The notes: a model not told the origin generated them from the sequence alone. Positions 1-8,076 are shown, counted from the stretch's first letter. The stretch is DNA of 64,000 bases from DATAXS01 sp036266715 (GCA_036266715.1 DATAXS010000004.1:1-64000); one strand, 5' to 3'. Numbers and translations are program-made.

Positions 1-31
1 CGCCCCGCGGGCGAAATGCTAAAATGAAAGC

Positions 32-2239
32 ATGCGCCGTTATCGCCGCGGTTTCACGCTCATAGAACTTTTGGTGTTCGTTGCCCTTTTTTCCGTGGCC
101 ATCATCGGCCTCATCACTATCTTTGTCACCATCACGCGGGTGCAGAGCCACGAAACGTCCGCGAATGAGGTGGAAACCCAGGGACAATTCTTGCTCCAAC
201 AGTTGCAATACTACATACAGACGGCACGGCTGGTGGACATGGTTGAGGATGCCAAGATGAGCAGTTTGAAGTTAAGGGAAGCGACTTCGTCCATTGATCC
301 CACGGTCCTCAGCGTATCAAGCGGCACCCTCTACCTAACGCAGGGCGTGAACGGGACGCCGCAAGCGCTCACGTCCAACAAAGTGACGGTTTCAAACATC
401 GCCTTCACGCGTCACTACAACCAGAGCGCGTCGTCGTCGCCCTTCGGCGCGGATTCCGTTTCATATTCTTTCACGCTTGCCGCGAGCACGACGAACGCCA
501 CTCTGGAATATTCGCAATCATTTGAGTCGGGCGCGACGGTATTTACCCCGGTGCCCAAGATCGCGCTCATCCAGCAGAGCGCGACCTCCACGGGAAGCGG
601 ATCAAGCATCTCGACCGCGTTCCCGAGCGCAAACACAAAAGGGAACCTCCTTATTGCGGTCATCTCCAACACGGGGAGTTCTGGCACGTCTATTTCGGTC
701 GCGGATACCGCGGGCAATACCTGGTACGAAGCAGTAAATCCGTCGTATGCGGCATACAATCAGCAATTCGCGATTTTTTATGCCGCGAACGCCACGAGCA
801 CGAGCGCGGAGACCGTGACGGCCACGTTCGGCACGAGCGTCACGAGCCCATCGCTCTTTATATATGAATACCGCGGCGCGGCGACCTCCACGCCGTTCGA
901 CGCCTCGTCTTCTTTGACCACCGCGAGCACGACCTCAATCTCGAGCGGTTCGGCAAGTCCAACGTCCACCGAGGAATTGCTCTTCGGCGTAGGGTATTTT
1001 AATCCGGCGAGCGGTTCCATTTTGCCGGGGTCGGGATTCACACTGGAGACATCCTCCACGGTGAGCAACACCTATGTGGAAGACCAGAATGCGTACGTGA
1101 CGGGCCCGGAAGCCGCCACGTGGAGCTATTCCGGAAGTTCGCCGCCCACCACGAGCTCGTCTGCGGCCATCATCACGTTTATCGGGGGCTCCAATGAAAG
1201 TTCCTACACCCCGTGGACCTATTACCGAGCGCTCACCGTAACGAGCAGCGCCGCGGTCGCGTCCGGCACAAACTCCAATTTCCCGATGCTGGTATCGTCG
1301 GTCGTGTCTTCATGGGCTTCGTCCGCGCACGGCGGCACCATCCAGAACCTTTGCACTGCGCCGAATGGTTCCCAGGAGCCGTGCGACCTTGCGTTTGCCA
1401 CCTCGGCGTCCAATTGCCAGGGAGGGAATTATCTCAATTTTGAGACGGAGGCGTACAACTCATCCACGGGTGCCTTGGTTGATTGGGTGAATGTACCCAC
1501 AATGGCCACGGGCACCGTCATTTATACATGCTATGACTCCGGGGTCGCGTATGACTTGAGTAATCCCGCAGGCACATGGAACAGCAACTATCTGGAAGTG
1601 GCTCACCTCGCAGATGACGCCTCTTCCACGACCGTCGTGGAGTCCACCGCCAACGACCTTACCGGCAAAAGTACGAGCAGCACCAATCAGATAAGTGTAC
1701 CTGGTCCATTTGGCGCCACGGCGCTTAGTTTCAGCACCAGCGGCATTTCCTTCGCAACCACTTCTTTGCTCAATTTCACCACGTCATCATTCAGTACGGA
1801 ACTATGGGAGGATACGCAAACCATTGGTAACTATAATACCTTCTTGGGTCCGGGAGCCTACTGCACCGGTGGATGGTACGAGCAATGGAAGGGCGGCACT
1901 AATCAAGTGCAGTTTTATGTCTGCTCGGCGGGAGGAGCGTATGTTACGGGAGGTACGCTTGCCACGGGTACGTGGAAAGACCTGGTGTTCACCCGAAATG
2001 GTATAAATTGGGCGTGGTATATAAATGGTGCCCTAAGCTCAAGCGGCACAAACTTTAGCAATCCCACAAGCGAGCCGAATGTCCAAAACCACCTCGGTAT
2101 GAACAACGGGGGCAATGGCTATCTTGCCGAAATGCGCGTGGCGAGCGGCGCCTTGTCTTCGCAGTGGATCCTTACGCAATACAACAACGAATCATCGCCT
2201 TCAACTTTTTATGCGATTGGTTCGCAGACGTCATTCTAG
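32..2239 (+). CDS. Prepilin-like surface protein with DUF2341/LamG-like C-terminal region
   Basis: The 735-residue product opens with a type IV prepilin signature: basic MRRYRR, then GFTLIELLVFVALFS and a hydrophobic helix. A prepilin peptidase would cut before the F and the protein would join, or be exported by, a type IV pilus-like machine. The body is Ser/Thr-rich. Residues about 395-510 resemble DUF2341, and residues about 560-735 look like a LamG/concanavalin-like carbohydrate-binding fold. Pilins are normally 130-200 residues, so this is a giant pseudopilin or adhesin. TAAAAT at 20-25 lies 7 bases before the ATG and no Shine-Dalgarno is seen. The last 9 bases overlap recG tail to tail. 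Domain names are from memory and were not searched. Confidence 0.8.
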   Translation: MRRYRRGFTLIELLVFVALFSVAIIGLITIFVTITRVQSHETSANEVETQGQFLLQQLQYYIQTARLVDMVEDAKMSSLKLREATSSIDPTVLSVSSGTLYLTQGVNGTPQALTSNKVTVSNIAFTRHYNQSASSSPFGADSVSYSFTLAASTTNATLEYSQSFESGATVFTPVPKIALIQQSATSTGSGSSISTAFPSANTKGNLLIAVISNTGSSGTSISVADTAGNTWYEAVNPSYAAYNQQFAIFYAANATSTSAETVTATFGTSVTSPSLFIYEYRGAATSTPFDASSSLTTASTTSISSGSASPTSTEELLFGVGYFNPASGSILPGSGFTLETSSTVSNTYVEDQNAYVTGPEAATWSYSGSSPPTTSSSAAIITFIGGSNESSYTPWTYYRALTVTSSAAVASGTNSNFPMLVSSVVSSWASSAHGGTIQNLCTAPNGSQEPCDLAFATSASNCQGGNYLNFETEAYNSSTGALVDWVNVPTMATGTVIYTCYDSGVAYDLSNPAGTWNSNYLEVAHLADDASSTTVVESTANDLTGKSTSSTNQISVPGPFGATALSFSTSGISFATTSLLNFTTSSFSTELWEDTQTIGNYNTFLGPGAYCTGGWYEQWKGGTNQVQFYVCSAGGAYVTGGTLATGTWKDLVFTRNGINWAWYINGALSSSGTNFSNPTSEPNVQNHLGMNNGGNGYLAEMRVASGALSSQWILTQYNNESSPSTFYAIGSQTSF

Positions 2240-4408
2240 ATGGACCGCGTGCCGGAACTCCGCCATTTTTACTTTGAGCGCCGGGTAGGCTTTAAGCGAC
2301 GGGTCGCTCTTCACCACCGTGACGGCGGCTTCGCGGCTCGCCTTTACGAGTTCGGGGTCCTGGAGCGCGGACATGGCGATGTCGGGGAGCCCGGTCTGCA
2401 CTTCGCCGAAGAATTGCCCCGGTCCACGGAGGGCGAGGTCTTTTTCCGCGAGTTCAAATCCGTTGGTTGCTTCCATAAGCGCCTTGAGCCGCGCGTTCGC
2501 GGCCTTGGCATCCGAGTCCGCCATCAAGAAGCAATAGGACTGGTTCTCGCCGCGGCCCACGCGGCCGCGGAACTGGTAGAGCTGCGCCAACCCGAAGCGT
2601 TCCGCGCCCTCTATCATCATGACGGTGGCGTTCGGCACGTCCACGCCCACTTCCACGACGGAGGTGGTCACTAAAATATCGAACTCGCGGTCCTTAAAGC
2701 GGCGCATGGTGTCTTCCTTTTCTTTTGGCTTCATCTGGCCGTGGAGCATGGCGAGGCGGAGGTCGGGGAAAATTTTGGTCCGCAGCTTTTCGTATTCTTC
2801 TTTTACGGAGCGGAGCTCGAGCTTCTGCGCGGTTTCTTCCGCGGATGGCTCAATGCGCGGGCAGATCACAAAAACTTGCCGCCCGGCACGCACTTCTTTT
2901 TTTACGAAGTCGTACGTGAGCTGCCGTTCTATCGGCATTACGATCTTGGTGTTCACGGGTTTGCGTCCGCCGGGAAGTTCCGTGATGAGCGAAAGGTCCA
3001 GGTCGCCGAACACGGTGAGCATGAGCGTGCGGGGGATGGGCGTGGCGGACATGCTGAGGAAGTGGGGGACAAAGCTTTTGTGGTTCGTGCCGCCATTTGC
3101 GCCATTTTTTTTGCTGCCCAGCGCCGCGCGCTGGCGGACGCCGAACCGGTGCTGTTCGTCAATGATGACGAGGCCGAGGTTTTTGAACGAGACCGCTTTT
3201 TCAATAAGTGCGTGCGTGCCGAACACGATGGCTACCTCGCCGTTTTCCACTTTCTTTGCCATCGCGGCGCGCGACACGTCCGCCGCCATATCGTTTTCGT
3301 AGAAGACGACGGCGCTCGTGCCGGTGAGGAGCCCGATGGCGGGTTGCGCGCCGGTGCCCGCAGCGCCTGCGCCGCGCGACATGCGCGCAAGCAGCCCTTT
3401 CATGGTTTCAAAATGCTGGCGCGCTAGGATCTCCGTGGGCGCCATGAAGGCCGTTTGGACGCCGTTCGCGGCCGCGGAAATTGCGGCGATCGCGGCGACC
3501 ACCGTTTTGCCGGAACCCACGTCGCCCTGGAGCAGGCGGTTCATGGGCGAGGGCTTTTCAATATCTTTAATAATCTCCCAGAGCGATTTTTTTTGCGAAG
3601 GAGTGAGTTCAAAGGGGAGCTCCGCGAGAATTGCCTTCACGTGTTCAATGTCCGTTTTTACGACCGGCGCTTTTTCCTGCGCAAGCTTTAATTTTTGTTG
3701 CAGGTTTACGAGCTGAAGAAGGAAAAGGTCCTCAAACGAAAATCGCCGCGTGGCAGCAGACGCTTCTTCCAGTGTTTGGGGAAAGTGGACCGCCTGGAGC
3801 GCGTGGTTCGCGTCCGGAAAGCCGAGTGCCGCGAGCGTTTCCTGCGGAATCCATTCTTTAAAGGTCGGCACGCGCTTCAGGACGGATTGCATGATGAAGC
3901 GGATGCCGCGCGAGGTGAGCCCGCGGGTTTCCGGGTAGATGGGCACAAGCCGCGCGGTGTGCTTGGTTTCGTCAAATTGTTCGGGCGTGCCCCTGAGCGC
4001 TTCGTACGCCGGGTGGCTCAGGTACATTTCGCTTTCGTCGGAGAGGGATACCTTTCCGGAAAAGTTCGCGAGGCGCCCCACCTTTAAAATGTTCGCCACG
4101 TAGGGTTGGTTGAACCAAATGGCGCGGATGGTGCCGCTGTCGTCCGCGATGGTTGCTTCCACGATGGACATTTGCCTGCGGAAGCTGCGCCCGAGGTGTA
4201 CTTCTTCCACCACGCCTTGGATGGTGGCCTGCTGGCCCGGTTCCAGTTCGGCAACGGAATATACTTTTGAAAAATCTTCGTAGCGCGCGGGGAAATGGAA
4301 GAGCAGATCGCGCACCGTGTGGATGCCCAAATTTTCAAGACGGCGCAGAAACGCGGAGCGCGCGCCCAAGACCTCGTACAGCGGTGTGTCTAACGCCACT
4401 TGGGCCAT
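2231..4408 (-). CDS. recG: ATP-dependent DNA helicase RecG
   Basis: RecG remodels stalled replication forks and branches Holliday junctions. The 725-residue product has an N-terminal wedge/OB region, Walker A GDVGSGKT near residue 296, the RecG-type Walker B IIDEQHRFG, and helicase motifs SATPIPRT, TTSVVEVGVDVPNA and QFRGRVGRG. Length is normal for the family. I chose the ATG at 4408 because the upstream extension is non-conserved and spans the promoter: TATACT on the minus strand (4426-4421) lies 12 bases before this ATG. A 30-bp perfect hairpin (4464-4539) separates it from the upstream gene on the same strand. Confidence 0.96.
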   Translation of the reverse strand: MAQVALDTPLYEVLGARSAFLRRLENLGIHTVRDLLFHFPARYEDFSKVYSVAELEPGQQATIQGVVEEVHLGRSFRRQMSIVEATIADDSGTIRAIWFNQPYVANILKVGRLANFSGKVSLSDESEMYLSHPAYEALRGTPEQFDETKHTARLVPIYPETRGLTSRGIRFIMQSVLKRVPTFKEWIPQETLAALGFPDANHALQAVHFPQTLEEASAATRRFSFEDLFLLQLVNLQQKLKLAQEKAPVVKTDIEHVKAILAELPFELTPSQKKSLWEIIKDIEKPSPMNRLLQGDVGSGKTVVAAIAAISAAANGVQTAFMAPTEILARQHFETMKGLLARMSRGAGAAGTGAQPAIGLLTGTSAVVFYENDMAADVSRAAMAKKVENGEVAIVFGTHALIEKAVSFKNLGLVIIDEQHRFGVRQRAALGSKKNGANGGTNHKSFVPHFLSMSATPIPRTLMLTVFGDLDLSLITELPGGRKPVNTKIVMPIERQLTYDFVKKEVRAGRQVFVICPRIEPSAEETAQKLELRSVKEEYEKLRTKIFPDLRLAMLHGQMKPKEKEDTMRRFKDREFDILVTTSVVEVGVDVPNATVMMIEGAERFGLAQLYQFRGRVGRGENQSYCFLMADSDAKAANARLKALMEATNGFELAEKDLALRGPGQFFGEVQTGLPDIAMSALQDPELVKASREAAVTVVKSDPSLKAYPALKVKMAEFRHAVHLE

Positions 4409-4463
4409 TGATGTGCCCGTAGTATACCATAGCGGCATATGCGCGTACAAAAAATAGAGAACC

Positions 4464-4539
4464 GCGCAAGAAGGCAGAGCACTATTGGGGGCAGAGTACG
4501 GAGCCACACTGCCCCCAATAGTGCTCTGCCTTCTTGCGT
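4464..4539. repeat. Long perfect hairpin 1 (30-bp stem, 14-base loop)
   Basis: Bases 4465-4494 and 4509-4538 are perfect reverse complements, and one further G.T pair closes 4464/4539. The loop 4495-4508 reads AGTACGGAGCCACA and is closed by CAG/CTG. It begins 7 bases after the stop codon of the DUF218 gene. There is no T-run on either side, so it is not a textbook intrinsic terminator, though it may end or protect mRNA. It shares tip architecture and loop sequence with hairpins at 10301, 49247 and 54408, while the stems are unrelated. Confidence 0.9.
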
Positions 4540-4545
4540 AGGCTG

Positions 4546-5271
4546 CTATTCTTCTTTTGTGCTGCGTACTTTTGCCGCGAGGAATGTGGCTATTTTATCG
4601 TCGCGATCGATATAGATAAGGATGCGGCGCAAGAATTCCCTGAGGCCCTTTTGAAGCGTTTCTTGCGGGGCGTTTTTTAAGGACGCCGGCCATTCAAAAT
4701 GAGAAACCAATTTTTCGTAGTGCGGTGAGCGTTCTTTTAATAATTCCTCCGCCGAAACAGAGTCGGCAAGTTCAATCTCCAATCCATGCTTTTTAAGGAT
4801 GTTCTCAAAAAGCTGGCGCGCCCTCGGAAGATGATATTCGTTGGTTTCCAAAAGAATTTTTTTGATATCTTCCTGGTCCAGCAGGGCAAGCACATTCTCA
4901 ATGCCTTCGGAAGTATTTACGGATGTCCCTTCCGTGAGGATGGCATTTTCAGGAATACCATGGGTGAGCAGGTAGTGTTTCATTACCTCTGCGATGCTCG
5001 TATCCGTAGGGAGATCTTTTTGATGGCCGCTCCCGCTTATGATTATCTTTTTTACTTTGCCCTTTTCAAAAAGTTCCAACGCGCCGATGGCCCTCATTTT
5101 TGATTCAAGCGACGGGACTGCGTTTCCCTCCTTCACCTCAAACCATTCCCCGAAAACCACGACCGCGTCCGCGTCGGGAATGGTTTCGAGTGCCTCCTCC
5201 GTTTCCCGACCGTTTTCCATTTGTTCGGGATCGTGTGGTATTGGCCCTTGTTCAAACTTTCTCGGAGGCAT
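4546..5271 (-). CDS. DUF218 (YdcF/SanA-like) protein
   Basis: The 241-residue product contains the DUF218 pattern: DADAVVVFGEW near the N terminus, the glycine-rich turn IIISGSGH, EGTSVNTSEG, and LLETNEYHLPRARQLF. Members of this family (YdcF, ElyC, SanA) are linked to envelope integrity, and some bind S-adenosylmethionine; the function here is unknown. No signal peptide or membrane segment is visible, unlike SanA. The ATG at 5271 is preferred over one 18 bases upstream because a minus-strand TATAAT (5283-5278) ends exactly 7 bases before it, implying a leaderless message. Confidence 0.8.
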   Translation of the reverse strand: MPPRKFEQGPIPHDPEQMENGRETEEALETIPDADAVVVFGEWFEVKEGNAVPSLESKMRAIGALELFEKGKVKKIIISGSGHQKDLPTDTSIAEVMKHYLLTHGIPENAILTEGTSVNTSEGIENVLALLDQEDIKKILLETNEYHLPRARQLFENILKKHGLEIELADSVSAEELLKERSPHYEKLVSHFEWPASLKNAPQETLQKGLREFLRRILIYIDRDDKIATFLAAKVRSTKEE

Positions 5272-5277
5272 AGCGAT

Positions 5278-5283
5278 ATTATA
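5278..5283 (-). promoter_or_regulatory. -10 box of a leaderless promoter
   Basis: A perfect TATAAT on the minus strand ends 7 bases before the ATG at 5271, the usual distance from a -10 box to the transcription start. Transcription should therefore begin at or next to the A of the start codon. Confidence 0.7.
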
Positions 5284-5300
5284 TACCAATTTCCTGCGGG

Positions 5301-5590
5301 TGTGCCCTCGCGAGGAATTTCACTGCTCGGCCGCGCAACGCGGCCTGCGCGTGCGGCACCCACGGTGCCGCACTGTCGCCGTAAGAACGGCGACACTCCT
5401 CCACGGGGAAACTGCGTTTCCCCGACCCCCTTCCTTGTTCAATTCCTCCCCAAAAAACACAAGCATCTTCCTCTGCATTCCAAAGGCGTCTCGGAGGCAC
5501 GAAGGTGCCGAGAGAGAGCGGCCATGCCAGCAGGCATGGACCGCGTCCTTTGGAATGCAGAGGAAGATGCTTGTGCCCTCGCGAGGAATT
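5301..5590 (-). mobile_element. tRNA-3'-end element A (at tRNA-Arg)
   Basis: A non-coding, highly structured ~0.27-kb unit follows the 3' end of tRNA-Arg. It is bounded by a 19-bp exact direct repeat (5301-5319 and 5572-5590) made of the tRNA's last 17 bases plus two. In tRNA orientation it holds: a 29-bp perfect inverted repeat (5547-5575 with 5458-5486) around a core with two small hairpins; TTTTTT; a 12-bp inverted copy of the T-arm (5437-5448); a 38-bp block (5403-5440, sharing four bases with that copy) identical to one in element B; two variable hairpins (about 5350-5398); a G+C palindromic block; and the distal tRNA-end copy. No integrase gene is near. Mobility is inferred from the duplication and the second copy. 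Confidence 0.6.
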
Positions 5591-5645
5591 GAACCTCGAT
5601 CGACTCGTTAGGAGTGAGCCGTTCTATCCGTTGAACTACGAGGGC
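5574..5645 (-). tRNA. tRNA-Arg (anticodon CCT)
   Basis: On the minus strand the acceptor GCCCTCG pairs with CGAGGGC, the D-arm is GTTC/GAAC, and the T-arm has loop TTCAATT. The anticodon loop CTCCTAA places CCT at 5612-5610. The 31:39 pair is an A.C mismatch. CCA is not encoded. A promoter-like TTGCGA-17-TATAGT lies upstream on the minus strand. The 3' end runs directly into element A. Confidence 0.85.
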
Positions 5646-5681
5646 GTTCGGACTACACTAATATGTGACCGGTACTCGGGT

Positions 5682-5721
5682 ACTATAGGCGATTGACGGA
5701 AAGGTCGCAATACTTTATATC
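5682..5721. promoter_or_regulatory. Overlapping divergent promoters
   Basis: On the plus strand TTGACG (5693-5698), a 17-base spacer and TATATC (5716-5721) end 7 bases before the ATG at 5728. On the minus strand TTGCGA (5710-5705), 17 bases and TATAGT (5687-5682) face the tRNA-Arg gene. The two promoters physically overlap, so they may compete for polymerase. Confidence 0.65.
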
Positions 5722-5727
5722 ATATAC

Positions 5728-6009
5728 ATGTCATCAATCAGCGCTTCGTGGGGCGGACCGTTCGCGGCATTCTTTACGGGCTCCGGGGCGGTGGTCCTTG
5801 TGATCATCGTCATCTGGTCCATTTTCTGGAAGGGCCTCGCACTTTGGAGGTCCGCACGGAACGGGAGCAAGATATGGTTCATCGTCCTACTCATCGTGAA
5901 CACCCTCGGCATCTTGGAAATCCTCTATATATATGTGTTCAGCAAGATGGGAAAGAAGAGGGCCGCGATGGAATCACAATCGCAGCAGGGCGGATCGGAA
6001 AATAAATAG
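5728..6009 (+). CDS. DUF5652 family small membrane protein
   Basis: The 93-residue product has two hydrophobic helices (about 13-33 and 47-68) separated by the conserved-looking stretch WKGLALWRSARNGSKIWF, with NTLGILEILYIYVF in the second helix. This matches the DUF5652 pattern common in Patescibacteria as I remember it. A basic and polar tail (KKRAAMESQSQQ) follows. Function is unknown. The -10 box ends 7 bases before the ATG, so the message is probably leaderless. It is followed by tRNA-Ala and tRNA-Ser on the same strand. Confidence 0.8.
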   Translation: MSSISASWGGPFAAFFTGSGAVVLVIIVIWSIFWKGLALWRSARNGSKIWFIVLLIVNTLGILEILYIYVFSKMGKKRAAMESQSQQGGSENK

Positions 6010-6017
6010 CTTGTGGC

Positions 6018-6088
6018 GGGCTCATAGTAAAATGGCATTACGGATCCATGGCATGGATCAGGTCGGGGTTCGATTCCCCGTGGGTCCA
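6018..6088 (+). tRNA. tRNA-Ala (anticodon GGC)
   Basis: The acceptor GGGCTCA pairs with TGGGTCC, the D-stem is GTAA/TTAC, the anticodon stem GATCC/GGATC encloses ATGGCAT with anticodon GGC at 6050-6052, and the T-arm is CGGGG-TTCGATT-CCCCG. The discriminator is A and CCA is not fully encoded. The tRNA-Ser follows after 3 bases, so the two are probably cotranscribed. Confidence 0.88.
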
Positions 6089-6091
6089 CAA

Positions 6092-6177
6092 GGAGGGGTC
6101 GGATAGTGGTTCATTCCACCGCACTTGAAATGCGGCGCCCCGAAAGGGGCTCGTGAGTTCGAATCTCACCCCCTCCG
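6092..6177 (+). tRNA. tRNA-Ser (anticodon TGA), class II
   Basis: The acceptor GGAGGGG pairs with CCCCTCC. The anticodon stem CCGCA/TGCGG carries loop CTTGAAA with TGA at 6126-6128. A long variable arm (GCCCCGAAAGGGGC) is the class II hallmark of serine tRNAs. The T-arm is GTGAG-TTCGAAT-CTCAC. CCA is not encoded. Its presence makes the TGA-like anticodon of the class I tRNA-like gene at 16845 more puzzling. Confidence 0.92.
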
Positions 6178-6251
6178 CGTCAAGGTTGACGGAATTGATA
6201 AGAGCAAGGTTCTAATTGATTATTCTCGCTACTCAGTGCTATTGTTTGTCC

Positions 6252-6587
6252 ATGATCTATAGGATGAAGCTGGCAACTGAATATTTCGACAAAATAGAAG
6301 CCGGTACGAAGAGCATCGAGTGTCGCCTTTACGATGAGAAAAGGCAACAGATCAAAATCGGTGATAACATCGAATTCAGTGATGCCCAGGATGGAAAAAG
6401 GAAGGTTATGTCAGAAGTAGTGGCGTTGCACCAGTTCCGCTCTTTTGGAGATTTGTTTAAGAGATTTTCTGTCGTTGCTCTCGGGGGCAATACAAAGGAT
6501 GAAGTATTCTCGGCGTTAAGAAAGTTCTATTCCCCCGAAGATGAAGAAAAGTATGGTGTCGTCGGCATAGAAATTAAACTCGTATAA
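6252..6587 (+). CDS. ASCH-domain protein
   Basis: The 111-residue product starts MIYRMKLATEYFDKIEAGTK, followed by IECRLYDEKRQQIKIGDNIEF, which fits the ASCH fold (a PUA-like beta barrel thought to bind RNA or modified nucleotides). The C terminus FYSPEDEEKYGVVGIEI closely parallels the end of the convergent neighbour's C-terminal domain (IYPSEKEKLGMVVLEI), so the two are paralogous domains. The ATG at 6252 follows a weak TATTGT by 7 bases; the ATG at 6264 is an alternative. It ends at a shared bidirectional terminator. Confidence 0.75.
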   Translation: MIYRMKLATEYFDKIEAGTKSIECRLYDEKRQQIKIGDNIEFSDAQDGKRKVMSEVVALHQFRSFGDLFKRFSVVALGGNTKDEVFSALRKFYSPEDEEKYGVVGIEIKLV

Positions 6588-6622
6588 AAAAGGCGTCCAA
6601 GCATAACTGCGCTTGGACGCCC
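6585..6622 (-). terminator. Intrinsic terminator between convergent ASCH genes
   Basis: An inverted repeat (6592-6602 with 6611-6621) forms an 11-bp stem. On the minus strand it is followed by a run of six T, ending transcription of the GNAT-ASCH gene. On the plus strand the T-tract is weak (GTTGTTCGTTT), so it may also serve the plus-strand gene. Confidence 0.85.
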
Positions 6623-6636
6623 GTTGTTCGTTTCCG

Positions 6637-7977
6637 CTAAAGAGGATCGATCTCCAGGACTACCATCCCGAGCTTTTCCTTCTCCGACGGATAGATTTGC
6701 TTCAGAAGTTGAAACGTCTCCTCCTTTGACGAAAGATCGGGGGCGATTTTTTCCCACGGCTCTTTGTCGAGGAGTAGCGCGATAGTCGGGTAACGGCGGA
6801 TGGCCTTCACTCGGATATCGAGCGTGCTTTCGTGTGAGACGAATCTAATGCGCTCACCAACCTGGATACGATTGATGTTATCGTATCCGACCCTTACCTC
6901 CAGCGTCTTTTTTCTGGAGCGGGCCAGATTGATGAAGCGGGGCTTGACTCTCATTTCTCTCATAGTCGTAGCTCCTATCTCCAGACTCCACTGGTACGTA
7001 ATAACTCCCGGACGGTACGCGGACGGCATTGCTGCGTCCAGTTTCCAACCGAAGCGTTGCAGTGAAACCACCTCGCTTGCAGTCGGGTTGATGTGGATAT
7101 ACAGCTTCCGTCCATATTGGACGAGTTGATGGGGGAGATCGACGAGTAGCGCATCGAATGCCGCTCGGCCCTTTGCGATAAAAGGCATCACCTTAATGGG
7201 TTCGCCCTTCTTCGGCGTCATCCCGGCGACGCCGACGATCTCGCCCGTGCCGCTCACCGCGACGTAAATCAGTTTGAACTTTACGTTGATGTCGCCGATG
7301 TGCCGCCGTGCGTAACCGCCATAAAGCGCCTTGATCCAATTCTCGTCCACGCCACCGAATGATTCCGGCAACGTGGTGAGAAGTAGCTTGGAGGTCTCGG
7401 CTTCGTGTTTCTCTTCGAGCGGTATCACGGAGATATGCACTCTCTCGTAAGCGGCCATTTCTTCCGCCTCGTAAAGAATCTTGTAGAGCATCGTTTCCAC
7501 GACACCCGCCTTGTAGTGACTTGCCGAACTACCGGCACGAACGAATCCCTTCCGAAGAAAGAACTGCATTGCTCCGACATTCGATTCTGCGACCGTGCAA
7601 TAGAGTTGGCGGGCATTGTGATCTCGTGCGTATTGCTCGGCGTGTTTGAGTAGGACGCTCCCGATACCAAGTTTCCCGCGAAACTCGGACGCAAGGATGA
7701 GCGGACTGATCTTGTAGGTTTCTTGCCGTTTGCCGACGAGATGAATCATCCCGGCGCGAACGCCATTAACCTCAACGATAAACATCCTCTGCTCAAACGA
7801 GAAAAAACCTACCAAGTCCATTCCTCCGCTCAGATGAGCTTCGAGAATTCGCTTGGCATGAGCGCGATGATCCCCGCCGTAAAACGGTTCAAGCGCGTCC
7901 TGCATGAGGTCTGAGACCCACGCCGAATCGCTTTCAACCGCTTCGCGAATTACCACTTCTGCCTTTTCAGTTGTCAT
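6637..7977 (-). CDS. GNAT acetyltransferase fused to a second GNAT-like region and an ASCH domain
   Basis: Residues about 8-165 form a GNAT N-acetyltransferase: the acetyl-CoA loop region appears as LASEFRGKLGIGSVLLKHAEQYA and a typical end is NVGAMQFFLRKGFVRAG. Residues about 180-335 look like a degenerate second GNAT-like fold (IVGVAGMTPKKG). Residues about 343-446 are an ASCH domain (MRVKPRFINLARSRKKTLEVR). Fusion to a PUA-like domain hints at a nucleic acid or translation-related substrate, but this is only inference. An AAGGAG Shine-Dalgarno (7988-7983) with 5-base spacing supports the ATG at 7977. A consensus-spaced promoter lies upstream. Confidence 0.8.
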   Translation of the reverse strand: MTTEKAEVVIREAVESDSAWVSDLMQDALEPFYGGDHRAHAKRILEAHLSGGMDLVGFFSFEQRMFIVEVNGVRAGMIHLVGKRQETYKISPLILASEFRGKLGIGSVLLKHAEQYARDHNARQLYCTVAESNVGAMQFFLRKGFVRAGSSASHYKAGVVETMLYKILYEAEEMAAYERVHISVIPLEEKHEAETSKLLLTTLPESFGGVDENWIKALYGGYARRHIGDINVKFKLIYVAVSGTGEIVGVAGMTPKKGEPIKVMPFIAKGRAAFDALLVDLPHQLVQYGRKLYIHINPTASEVVSLQRFGWKLDAAMPSAYRPGVITYQWSLEIGATTMREMRVKPRFINLARSRKKTLEVRVGYDNINRIQVGERIRFVSHESTLDIRVKAIRRYPTIALLLDKEPWEKIAPDLSSKEETFQLLKQIYPSEKEKLGMVVLEIDPL

Positions 7978-8047
7978 AGACTCTCCTTTGAAGATAGCTC
8001 TGCACCCGTTTGCACGAATGCAGTGAGCAACCCTAAGGGCTGGCTAT

Positions 8048-8076
8048 TCTATATCAAAAATACATCGCTAAGTCAA
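8048..8076 (-). promoter_or_regulatory. Promoter of the GNAT-ASCH gene
   Basis: On the minus strand TTGACT (8076-8071), a 17-base spacer and TATAGA (8053-8048) form a good sigma-70-type promoter. It gives a leader of about 65 bases containing AAGGAGAG before the ATG. Confidence 0.7.

Noticed and set aside
5340..5560. CRISPR-like repeats in the structured region
   Set aside because: The repeats are inverted, of different lengths and not regularly spaced; this is the tRNA-end element.
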